From Tateyamaria sp. ANG-S1 (GTDB lineage: Bacteria; Pseudomonadota; Alphaproteobacteria; Rhodobacterales; Rhodobacteraceae), in NCBI RefSeq assembly GCF_000814025.1, contig NZ_JWLL01000005.1, forward strand, positions 62,001-126,000: a DNA stretch of 64,000 nt, read 5' to 3'. This document shows, one piece after another, positions 52,161-59,743 of this stretch (position 1 is the first letter of the stretch; every line of letters starts with the position of its first letter). A model generated the notes under the pieces. It had not been told where the DNA came from, made no database searches, and saw nothing but the letters and a program-made list of their open reading frames with translations. Both the position numbers and the translations under genes were made by a program.

Positions 52161-53668
52161 TCGATCAGACTGCGCCCCGTCATCTCAACCGGCTGCTCCA
52201 ACCCCATCAATTGCAGGATCGTCGGAGCCAGATCGGCAAGACGGCCATCCTTGATCGCCCCTTCGGCCCCGATCAGAGCAACAGGCACAAGGTTGGTGGT
52301 ATGCGCCGTGTGCGGCGCACCGGTTTCGGGGTCGATCATCGTTTCGCAATTGCCATGATCCGCCGTCAGGATCATCGCACCCCCTGCGGCCTCAAGCACC
52401 GGCAGCACCCGGCCCAGGCCCGTATCCACTGCCTCGCAAGCCGCGATGGCCGCATCCAGATCACCCGTATGGCCGACCATGTCCGGGTTGGCGTAGTTCA
52501 CGACGATCAGGTCATAACCTTCTTCAATTGCAGCGATAAACTTGTCCGTCACCTCGACCGAGGACATCTCGGGCTGCAAATCATAGGTGGCTACAGCGGG
52601 CGATTTCGGCATCGCGCGGTCCTCGCCAGCCTCTGGCTGCTCCTCACCGCCGTTCAGGAAAAAAGTGACATGCGGGTATTTCTCGGTCTCTGCCAACCGG
52701 AACTGACGCAGGCCCGCCTTGGCGACCCACGCGCCCAGCGTGTTCACGATCTCGGGCTTGGGATACACGGTTGTCATGTAGGCCGTGTGCTCTTCGGAAT
52801 AATCCGCCATGCCCATGATGCCCGCCCAGTCCGGGCGACCCTCGGGGGCAAAGGCATCAAAGCCAGGATCACCCATCGCCGCCATGATCTCGCGCGCACG
52901 GTCGGCGCGGAAATTCAGGCAGAAGAGCCCATCGCCATCCTTGGCCCCCTTGTAGCCATCCATGACAGCGGCGGGGATGAATTCATCTGTCTTGTCATCG
53001 TCATAGGCGGATTCGATTGCCATTTGCGCCGTCTCGACGACGCGGCCATCGGCACGGACCATGGCGGCAAAGGCACTCTCGACCCGGTCCCAGCGATTGT
53101 CCCGGTCCATGGCATAGTAGCGCCCCGTCAGGGTCACAACACGCGCCCCGGCAGGCAGCGCATCGTTCAGCTCTTCCAGATAGGTGAGCGCCGATTTCGG
53201 CGCCACATCCCGCCCATCGGTGATGGCATGGATAACCACGGGCAGGCCGGCGTCGGTACACGCCTTGGCCGCCGCGATCATGTGGTTGATGTGCCCATGC
53301 ACACCACCATCGGACAGCACGCCCATCAGGTGCGCACGCCCCTCTTTCTCCTTGATCGCGTTGATCCAGTCGGTCAGGCGCGGATTGCGAAAGAAACTGC
53401 CATCCTCAATCGCCAGATCAATCTGGCCGAGGTCCATGGCAACCACGCGGCCCGCACCGATATTGGTATGGCCCACCTCTGAATTGCCCATCTGTCCGCG
53501 GGGCAGGCCCACATCCGGGCCATGCGTGATCAGGGTGGCATGGCTGCGTGTCTCCATGATCCGGTCGATGGTCGGCGTGCGGGCCAGTTTCGGGGCGTTC
53601 CCGGCCTCATCCTCGCGCAGGCCCCAGCCATCCATGATGCACAGAACAACGGGTTTGGGTGGTGCCAT
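52157..53668 (-). CDS. gpmI: 2,3-bisphosphoglycerate-independent phosphoglycerate mutase
   Basis: A 503-aa iPGM: VVLCIMDGWGLRED (metal Asp), GQMGNSEVGHTNIGAG (catalytic Ser about residue 62), DGRDVAPKSALTYLEEL, DRDNRWDRVESAFAAM, NYANPDMVGHTGDLDAA, ADHGNCETMIDPETGAPHTAHTTN (metal His/Asp). It interconverts 3- and 2-phosphoglycerate with Mn2+ in glycolysis. Its ATG is opposite the DUF3291 gene. Confidence 0.95.
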   Translation of the reverse strand: MAPPKPVVLCIMDGWGLREDEAGNAPKLARTPTIDRIMETRSHATLITHGPDVGLPRGQMGNSEVGHTNIGAGRVVAMDLGQIDLAIEDGSFFRNPRLTDWINAIKEKEGRAHLMGVLSDGGVHGHINHMIAAAKACTDAGLPVVIHAITDGRDVAPKSALTYLEELNDALPAGARVVTLTGRYYAMDRDNRWDRVESAFAAMVRADGRVVETAQMAIESAYDDDKTDEFIPAAVMDGYKGAKDGDGLFCLNFRADRAREIMAAMGDPGFDAFAPEGRPDWAGIMGMADYSEEHTAYMTTVYPKPEIVNTLGAWVAKAGLRQFRLAETEKYPHVTFFLNGGEEQPEAGEDRAMPKSPAVATYDLQPEMSSVEVTDKFIAAIEEGYDLIVVNYANPDMVGHTGDLDAAIAACEAVDTGLGRVLPVLEAAGGAMILTADHGNCETMIDPETGAPHTAHTTNLVPVALIGAEGAIKDGRLADLAPTILQLMGLEQPVEMTGRSLIE

Positions 53669-53784
53669 CTGAGGGGTCCTTCCAGTGTGGTGTTTCGCGT
53701 TCTACCGTGCCGTCCGGTCATTGGAAAGAACACTTGCCCGAACAGTGCAAGGCGGTAGGCTCCTGCCGGACGAGGGGGGAGAAC

Positions 53785-54279
53785 ATGAGCAAACACATGC
53801 TGGTGCACCTGAACGTGGTGCGCCCGTTGGGACCGTTCAGCGCGGACCATCCAAATGCCCGGTTCTTCTTTGGCGAGCTGCCCAAGATTTTTGCCAGGGC
53901 CAAGGCCGATGACGGCCTGTTCTGGCACAACCACGGCGCCCGGATGCCGGATGGCAGCTATGGCGACATGAACGATCTGCTGGGCCTGCAAACGGAACGA
54001 ACGGAGGACAATTTCCACATCCTCACCATGGCCGGGTGGCGGGATGCGCAGGCTATGCACCGCTTTGCCCACCGCGATGCGCTGCACCGCGCGGGCATGA
54101 AGACCCTGCGCGATTGGGTCGACCGGTCGGAGGGTGCGACCATGGTGATGTGGTGGGCAGAGCGGGGCACACGGGTGGCGCTGGAAGACGGGTGGGACCG
54201 GCTGCAAGCGCTGCGGAAGAACGGCGCCACACCAGAGGCCTTCACGCTGCAGAGCCGTTTCGACCCGCCCGGAGACTGA
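53785..54279 (+). CDS. DUF3291-domain protein
   Basis: A 164-aa protein from ATG 53785 (after GGGGGAGAAC). It shows the DUF3291 pattern: HLNVVRPLGPFSADHPNARFFFGELPKIF, DDGLFWHNHG, LTMAGWRDAQAMHRFAHRDALHRAGMKTLRDWVD, MVMWWAERGTRVALEDGWDRL. The fold is a ferredoxin-like alpha/beta barrel; function unknown. A long antisense-overlapping frame upstream is not coding. Confidence 0.8.
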   Translation: MSKHMLVHLNVVRPLGPFSADHPNARFFFGELPKIFARAKADDGLFWHNHGARMPDGSYGDMNDLLGLQTERTEDNFHILTMAGWRDAQAMHRFAHRDALHRAGMKTLRDWVDRSEGATMVMWWAERGTRVALEDGWDRLQALRKNGATPEAFTLQSRFDPPGD

Positions 54280-54294
54280 CGCAGCCGCCGTCTA

Positions 54295-54345
54295 CTTTCC
54301 AACGTGGAAAGCCGATGCGGTGCCGGAAAAATGCGTCATTTTCCG
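54295..54345. terminator. Two hairpins between convergent genes
   Basis: Stem CTTTCC-aacgt-GGAAAG (54295-54311) and stem CGGAAAA-atgcgtca-TTTTCCG (54324-54345), placed between the stops of the DUF3291 gene and the convergent gene at 54352. The second, with A and T tails inside the stem, suits a bidirectional terminator. Confidence 0.6.
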
Positions 54346-54351
54346 ACCCGT

Positions 54352-54807
54352 TCAGCCGATGCGCTCCGGCAGCCCCTTACCGTTGTTCCACCACCTATGC
54401 GGATTGTCGCGATTGGGATCATAAGCTGCGCGGCTCGTCCAATCCTCGCGCAGAAAAATCACCGGCTCTTCGTAGTGATGCACCTCCAGCACCGCATCCA
54501 TGACTTTCTCCAGCACGGCCACATCCCGCTCGATAGAGATCTTCAACTCGACCATGGGATAGGTCTCGGTCCCGCCTGCCTCGAACCCGTCCACGTGGGT
54601 TGTGGTGGTTGACCCGGCTTCAGGCTGCGCAGTCTCCATGCCAACGGCAGAGATGCTGGCATTGCGTTGATACCGACCATATCCCAGCGGATGCACCGCC
54701 ATGACCGCATCGAGGATGCGGTCAGTATCTTCGGGCAGTGTCTGTATTTCGAGCGTCCAAACCGGGATGAATGTGCCCGACCGGGCCTTGTAGGTGTCGA
54801 GTGTCAT
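54352..54807 (-). CDS. Small conserved hypothetical protein (CutA/NIF3-like fold possible)
   Basis: A 151-aa protein from ATG 54807. It has alternating helix/strand blocks: VWTLEIQTLPEDTDRILDAVMAVHPL, YPMVELKISIERDVAVLEKVMDAVLEVHHYEEPVIFLREDWTSRA, with a C-terminal RDNPHRWWN. The beta-alpha-beta pairs recall CutA1 and the inserted domain of NIF3-type proteins, but I assign no function. It lies 10 bp after the dnaE2 stop, probably in the same transcript. Confidence 0.6.
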   Translation of the reverse strand: MTLDTYKARSGTFIPVWTLEIQTLPEDTDRILDAVMAVHPLGYGRYQRNASISAVGMETAQPEAGSTTTTHVDGFEAGGTETYPMVELKISIERDVAVLEKVMDAVLEVHHYEEPVIFLREDWTSRAAYDPNRDNPHRWWNNGKGLPERIG

Positions 54808-54817
54808 GCACGTCCTC

Positions 54818-57790
54818 TCAATCCGGGTTACCACGGGTGAAACTGATCTTTGACAAATCGGGCGCTGCCCGCGTTGCTGACAGCACCTCCATCGGTGCCG
54901 CACCCGGCGTCAGGATATGGCGCAACAGGCCCACGGGATGGGCGCGCAGGGTCAGGCGGGTGGACACGTAATCCTCGACCACCTCTTCGCCCAGCGTCAT
55001 CTCGGGCAAAAGCGCTGCGGGCTCGTCCACCACCTCGCCATCCAGATCCTTGGCAAAAAGCGGCAGCGCGGGACCGGGCGCGATGGCCTTGGCCTGCCAC
55101 AGCGCGTCGCGTCGGTTGATGCCTACCCCGGCAAAGGCATCTGCCTCGGCCAGCCGTTCGATCACCGTCACGCCCACCCCCGCCCGGCGCCAGATGTCCT
55201 GCACCGACTGATAGCCATTGCCACGGGCGACCGTAATCCATTCGGCATCTTCTTCATTCAGCCCTTTGATCTGCCGGAACCCAAGGCGCAGGGCGAGACC
55301 GCCCTTGCCATCCGGCTCCATCACGTTGTCCCAGAAACTCGCATTCACGCAGATCGGCCGCACCTCGACCCCATGTTCGCGCGCATCGCGCACGATCTGC
55401 GCCGGAGCATAGAACCCCATAGGCTGCGAATTCATCAGCGCGCAGGCAAAGATGCCCGGATGGTGACACTTGATCCAGCTTGAGGCGTAGACCAGCAGCG
55501 CAAAACTCGCCGCGTGGCTTTCGGGGAAGCCGTAGGACCCGAAACCTTCGATCTGCGAAAAACACCGCTCGGCAAAATCATCGTCATAGCCGTTCTTGCG
55601 CATGCCCCGCAGGAACAGGGCGCGGAATTCGCTGACGCTCCCGTGTTTCTTGAACGTCGCCAGCGACCGCCGCAGCCGGTCCGCCTGATCAGGGGTGAAC
55701 CCCGCCCCCACGATAGCGATCTGCATCGCCTGTTCCTGAAACAGCGGCACGCCCAGCGTCTTGCCCAGCACCGCGCCCAATTCGTCCGAGGGGAAACTGA
55801 CCTCCTCCTCTCCGTTCCGGCGCCGGATGTAGGGGTGCACCATGTCGCCCTGAATGGGGCCGGGGCGGATGATCGCGACCTCGATCACCAGATCATAGAA
55901 ATTGCGCGGCCGCATTCGGGGCAGGAAGTTCATCTGCGCCCGGCTTTCGACCTGAAACACCCCGATGCTGTCCGCCTCACAGAGCATGTCATAGACACGG
56001 GGATCCTCCTGCGGCAGGGTGGCGAGGGTGTAGTGCTGATGGTGGTGCATCTTGAGCAGGTCGAACGCCTTGCGGATGCAGGTCAGCATGCCAAGGCTCA
56101 ACACATCGACCTTCAGGATACCAAGGCTGTCGATGTCATCCTTGTCCCAACAGATGACGGTGCGATCCTCCATCGTGGCGTTTTCGATGGGCACCAACTC
56201 GTCCAGCCGCCCCTCGGTGATGATGAAGCCGCCCACATGTTGGGACAGGTGCCTTGGAAAGCCGTTGATCTCATAAACCAGTTCGATGGTTTGCTGCAGC
56301 CGCCTGTCATTAAAATCAAGGCCGATCTCGGCCATGCGCTCCGCCTCCAACCCCTTGGTGGAAAAGAAGCCCCAAAGCTGCGAACTGAGCGCGGAAATCG
56401 TATCCTCGGTCAGCCCCATGGCGCGGCCCACCTCGCGGATGGCGCGCTTGCCCCGGTAATGCACGACCGTCGCGCACAGACCCGCACGTTCGCGGGTATA
56501 GCGTTCATAGATATGCTGGATGACCTCCTCGCGCCGTTCATGTTCGAAATCGACGTCGATGTCGGGCGGCTCGTCGCGGGCTTCGGAGACGAAACGCTCG
56601 AACACCATGGTCCCCATCTCGGGGCTGACGCTGGTGATGCCCATGCAATAGCACACCACCGAATTCGCCGCTGACCCGCGCCCCTGACACAGAATGCCAC
56701 GGGATCGGGCGAAGTGGACGATGTCACGGACGGTCAGGAAATAGGGTTCGTATTTCAGCTTGGCGATCAGGTCGAGTTCGTGGCGCAGCAGGGTCTTTGC
56801 CTTTTCCGGCGCGCCGGACGGGTAGCGCCATTTCAGCCCCTCATAAGCAAGGCGTTCGAGCCGCTGGCTGGGCGTCTCGTTCTGGGTGATCTCGGACGGG
56901 TATTCATAGCGCAACTGGTCAAGCGAGAAGTCGAGGCGCGCGACCAACGCACCGGACCGATGCACCGCCTCTTCATGCCCGGCAAAGAGGCGCAGCATGT
57001 CCGCCTCGCTCCTGAGCCGCCCCTCGCCATTGCTGAGCGCTGCGCGGCCCAACGCATCGACGCGGCATTTCAGGCGGATCGCACTGACCACGTCCGCGAG
57101 CTTGCGACGCCCCCCGTGGTGCATGCGCGGCGCGGCAGAGGCGATGGTGGGCAGACCCAGCGCGCGCGCCTGATCTGCGATCCAGTCAAAGCGCGCCGTA
57201 TCGCGCCCGTCATAGCGTGGGCGCAGGAGCACATGGATGTTCCCGGCAAAGCGGCGCGTCAGCCGTTTCGCGGTTTGCATCCAGTCAACCGCGCCGCCCT
57301 GCACCGTTTCCACCTGTGGCCAAAGCAGCAGGTGAAGACCGTCTGCAAACTCTTCCAAATCACTCAGTTGGAGATTGCACGCCCCCTTCTCCGCAGTGCG
57401 GCGTCCCTTGGAGATGATACGGCACAGCGACCGCCAGCCCTGCCTATTCACGGGCAGGACCGTGATCGGCGGCGCATCGGAAAACATCAACCGTGCAGCG
57501 GGGATCAGGCGCGGCACCACCGTGACGGGCGCGCTGGGTGGGGCGGGCACGTGATCCGGCCGGGGCGGGCCGATCAACCCGTGGATTGCGTCGAACTCCT
57601 GCCGTTCCTTGACACTGCGGGCGATTGCCTTGGCCTGCGTATGGGCGCGGACGATCGCTGCCACCGAATTGTCGTCGGCAATGGCGATCGCCTCCATCCC
57701 GATCAGGGCGGCACGGTTCACGTATTCTTCCGGGTGCGAGGCCCCGGTGAGGAAGGTGAAATTCGACGTGATCGACAGTTCGGCGAACAT
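54818..57790 (-). CDS. dnaE2: Error-prone DNA polymerase (DnaE2) lacking the usual C-terminal OB domain
   Basis: A 990-aa C-family polymerase. It has an N-terminal PHP domain (FTFLTGASHPEEYVNRA, HGLIG), catalytic CQGRGSAANSVVCYCMGI, PPDIDVDFEHERREEVI (residues about 408-425, the polymerase aspartates), ICWDKDDIDSLGILKVDVLSLGML, FQEQAMQIAIVGAG, and helix-hairpin-helix-like VQDIWRRAGVGVTVIERLAEADAF. The chain stops soon after VVEDYVSTRLTLRAHPVGLLRH, where most family members continue with about 100 residues of OB-fold. Family function: SOS-induced translesion synthesis with ImuB. No imuA/imuB genes flank it. An SOS-like box lies 38 bp upstream. Confidence 0.88.
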   Translation of the reverse strand: MFAELSITSNFTFLTGASHPEEYVNRAALIGMEAIAIADDNSVAAIVRAHTQAKAIARSVKERQEFDAIHGLIGPPRPDHVPAPPSAPVTVVPRLIPAARLMFSDAPPITVLPVNRQGWRSLCRIISKGRRTAEKGACNLQLSDLEEFADGLHLLLWPQVETVQGGAVDWMQTAKRLTRRFAGNIHVLLRPRYDGRDTARFDWIADQARALGLPTIASAAPRMHHGGRRKLADVVSAIRLKCRVDALGRAALSNGEGRLRSEADMLRLFAGHEEAVHRSGALVARLDFSLDQLRYEYPSEITQNETPSQRLERLAYEGLKWRYPSGAPEKAKTLLRHELDLIAKLKYEPYFLTVRDIVHFARSRGILCQGRGSAANSVVCYCMGITSVSPEMGTMVFERFVSEARDEPPDIDVDFEHERREEVIQHIYERYTRERAGLCATVVHYRGKRAIREVGRAMGLTEDTISALSSQLWGFFSTKGLEAERMAEIGLDFNDRRLQQTIELVYEINGFPRHLSQHVGGFIITEGRLDELVPIENATMEDRTVICWDKDDIDSLGILKVDVLSLGMLTCIRKAFDLLKMHHHQHYTLATLPQEDPRVYDMLCEADSIGVFQVESRAQMNFLPRMRPRNFYDLVIEVAIIRPGPIQGDMVHPYIRRRNGEEEVSFPSDELGAVLGKTLGVPLFQEQAMQIAIVGAGFTPDQADRLRRSLATFKKHGSVSEFRALFLRGMRKNGYDDDFAERCFSQIEGFGSYGFPESHAASFALLVYASSWIKCHHPGIFACALMNSQPMGFYAPAQIVRDAREHGVEVRPICVNASFWDNVMEPDGKGGLALRLGFRQIKGLNEEDAEWITVARGNGYQSVQDIWRRAGVGVTVIERLAEADAFAGVGINRRDALWQAKAIAPGPALPLFAKDLDGEVVDEPAALLPEMTLGEEVVEDYVSTRLTLRAHPVGLLRHILTPGAAPMEVLSATRAAPDLSKISFTRGNPD

Positions 57791-57827
57791 GGAAACAGCA
57801 GATTCGGTGGCAGCAGGGCACCAGTAT

Positions 57828-57842
57828 ATTCACTTTTTGTTC
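57828..57842. promoter_or_regulatory. LexA/SOS-type box upstream of dnaE2
   Basis: ATTC-ACTTTTT-GTTC matches the alphaproteobacterial LexA direct repeat GTTC-N7-GTTC with one mismatch. It overlaps a -10-like TATACT on the minus strand (57823-57828), 38 bp upstream of the dnaE2 ATG. The position fits SOS control; binding is not shown. Confidence 0.55.
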
Positions 57843-58005
57843 TCGTTTGAAGCGTTGGAGAGGGCCAGCCCCCGCGCTGACGCGCCCCCCCGGGATTTTT
57901 TTAAACAGGGAATTCGGACCGGTCGCCCTAACCAAGACCGGTTGCGCAGCATTCGGGTCGATCCGCGCCTTCGTCCGTGGTTTTCACGGGTCAAAGGAGT
58001 TCTTC

Positions 58006-58473
58006 ATGCCCAGATTTTCAGCCCTGCCCACCGACATCGTTGACGCTTACCGTGCGGGTGCACCCGACGCCCATGGCAACCCGCCCGAGCGCCATATCTC
58101 GAACGGGTCCGGCAATCCGTGCCGACACTGTCTGCAGAATGTGCCCGAAGGCGCGGAAATGCTGGTCCTCGCGCACAAGCCGTTTGACGGTGCGCACCCT
58201 TATGCCGAGGTTGGGCCAATCTTTCTATGTGCCGATCCGTGTGCCCGTGGGGGTGACGTTGACCTGCCGCCGATATTGACCACGTCGCCGGACTATCTGC
58301 TCAAGGGATACGGGGTCGATGACCGCATCGTCTATGGCACCGGTTCGGTGACGCCACGCACTGAAATCACAAACCGGATCGCGGCCATATTTGCCGATCC
58401 GCAAGTCGCCTATGTCCACGTGCGCTCTGCCCGCAACAACTGCTACCTGGCGCGTGCGGATCGTGCACCGTAA
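58006..58473 (+). CDS. DUF1203-domain protein
   Basis: A 155-aa protein from ATG 58006 (after AAAGGAG). It carries the DUF1203 pattern: RHISNGSGNPCRHCLQNVPEGAEMLVLAHKPFDGAHPYAEVGPIFLCADPC, and late AYVHVRSARNNCYLARA. Cysteines in PCRHC and CADPC might bind metal. Function unknown. Divergent from dnaE2. Confidence 0.82.
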   Translation: MPRFSALPTDIVDAYRAGAPDAHGNPPERHISNGSGNPCRHCLQNVPEGAEMLVLAHKPFDGAHPYAEVGPIFLCADPCARGGDVDLPPILTTSPDYLLKGYGVDDRIVYGTGSVTPRTEITNRIAAIFADPQVAYVHVRSARNNCYLARADRAP

Positions 58474-58542
58474 CCCCTTGTCTGGCCTGCCGCCTTGGCC
58501 CATAAACGCGCCCGCACGCGCCCCAAGCCAAGGATAGCCAAA

Positions 58543-58719
58543 ATGCCCATCGACGCGCCGGAAACCAAGATGGTCCACACGCATCGCGTGGCCTGCGACG
58601 GAGGTGAAGGGGCGCTGGGACACCCGCGTGTCTGGCTGCAGATCCCCGAGGACATCGGCTGGGTCGAATGCCCCTATTGCGACTGCAAATATGTCTATGC
58701 AGACGAGGCGGACGGCTAA
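58543..58719 (+). CDS. Small zinc-finger (CHCC) protein
   Basis: A 58-aa protein from ATG 58543 (after AAGGA). It has [22 protein letters not shown] and [12 protein letters not shown], supplying the Cys/His/Cys/Cys ligands of the zf-CHCC fold, as in the NDUFS6-type complex I accessory subunit found across alphaproteobacteria. Role in complex I is plausible from family relationship. Confidence 0.82.
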   Translation: MPIDAPETKMVHTHRVACDGGEGALGHPRVWLQIPEDIGWVECPYCDCKYVYADEADG

Positions 58720-58890
58720 GCGTATATCGCGACGTCGGACGTGATGCTTCGTATGCTCCGGTGATACTCGAGCGACGGGCCCGCACACAGCCACGGGTGC
58801 GCCCTGCCCAACGTGTGATCAATACACAAGTCATTTGGCACTTGCAGGTGTAGCGGCATGAGTGGCCCTAGATATGGCGCGAAGCAGCGC

Positions 58891-59640
58891 TCAATCGTCG
58901 ATCACCTGACAGATCAGTGCATCCACCTGCGCCTGCACGCGCGCATTCGCTTGCTCGATCTTTTCCGAAAGCTCCCGAATCTCGGTCGCAATGATGGCAA
59001 AGCCGCGGCCCTGCTCGCCCACATGCGCCGCCTCAATCGAGGCATTGATCGCGATCAGACCGACATTCTGCGAAATCTCGCTGATTTCCTGCAAGGCGTT
59101 GCGGGCGCTCTCGCCCGTCTTGTTCGCGGTGGCGCGACGCTCCACGCGATCGCCGTGCAACTCGGCACTCAGTGTGTTGACCAGCTTGGCGAAGTGCTGG
59201 TTAAAGTCTGTCGCAGCAAATCGGGTCAATGCGCGCAAGTGCGACGGATCGCTCGTGCCCGCTTCGAAATGGCGGATAACATCCGTCACCATGGCAACAA
59301 AGCGGCGCATGACCTCGATACTCTCCGGCATATCGGCCACCGTTTGACGCAACCAGTTCAAGGCGCCAGGATCAATCCCGCGCTCGGGCTGTGTGCCGAC
59401 CAGTATGCGTACCCCGGAATGGGCACCAGGCATGGCGCGCTGAATACCTTCCACGCATTTCTGGTGATCCTCCGCAGTATCGAACAACATGCCCGCCGCA
59501 CAATACAGCGCCGCGCGCGCGCAATGCGACCGGATCATGTCGACGGCCCGCAACAATTCAACACGGGCTGCAATACCGGTTGCCCCGGATTGCTGGCCCA
59601 ATACATCCGTCACATCACCCAGGCGGTTCATCGCAGTCAT
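58891..59640 (-). CDS. Short soluble MCP-like signalling protein
   Basis: A 249-aa protein from ATG 59640. It has an N-terminal helical region (residues about 1-150) with two cysteines in HCARAALYCAAGM and no transmembrane segment. The C-terminal half is an MCP signalling hairpin tip: LQEISEISQNVGLIAINASIEAAHVGEQGRGFAIIATEIRELSEKI. The glutamate-rich E/Q helical hairpin would bind CheA/CheW. It is cytoplasmic and much shorter than classical receptors. Divergent from polA across 103 bp. Confidence 0.82.
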   Translation of the reverse strand: MTAMNRLGDVTDVLGQQSGATGIAARVELLRAVDMIRSHCARAALYCAAGMLFDTAEDHQKCVEGIQRAMPGAHSGVRILVGTQPERGIDPGALNWLRQTVADMPESIEVMRRFVAMVTDVIRHFEAGTSDPSHLRALTRFAATDFNQHFAKLVNTLSAELHGDRVERRATANKTGESARNALQEISEISQNVGLIAINASIEAAHVGEQGRGFAIIATEIRELSEKIEQANARVQAQVDALICQVIDD

Positions 59641-59743
59641 GCGCCTGTCTTGGCAAATCCGGGTTAACAAAACGCTTGTGCTTTTACCTTTTCGGGATTC
59701 GTGGCACATCACCGGGACGCAGACAGACAAGAGGGCGGATCAC

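Noticed and set aside
53659-53784. Extended N-terminus for the DUF3291 protein
   Set aside because: The upstream frame overlaps the gpmI start and has no ribosome site; the ATG at 53785 is better.
57842-57860. Second LexA-like half-site (GTTC-N7-AAGC)
   Set aside because: The second half does not match; only the ATTC-N7-GTTC box is supported.
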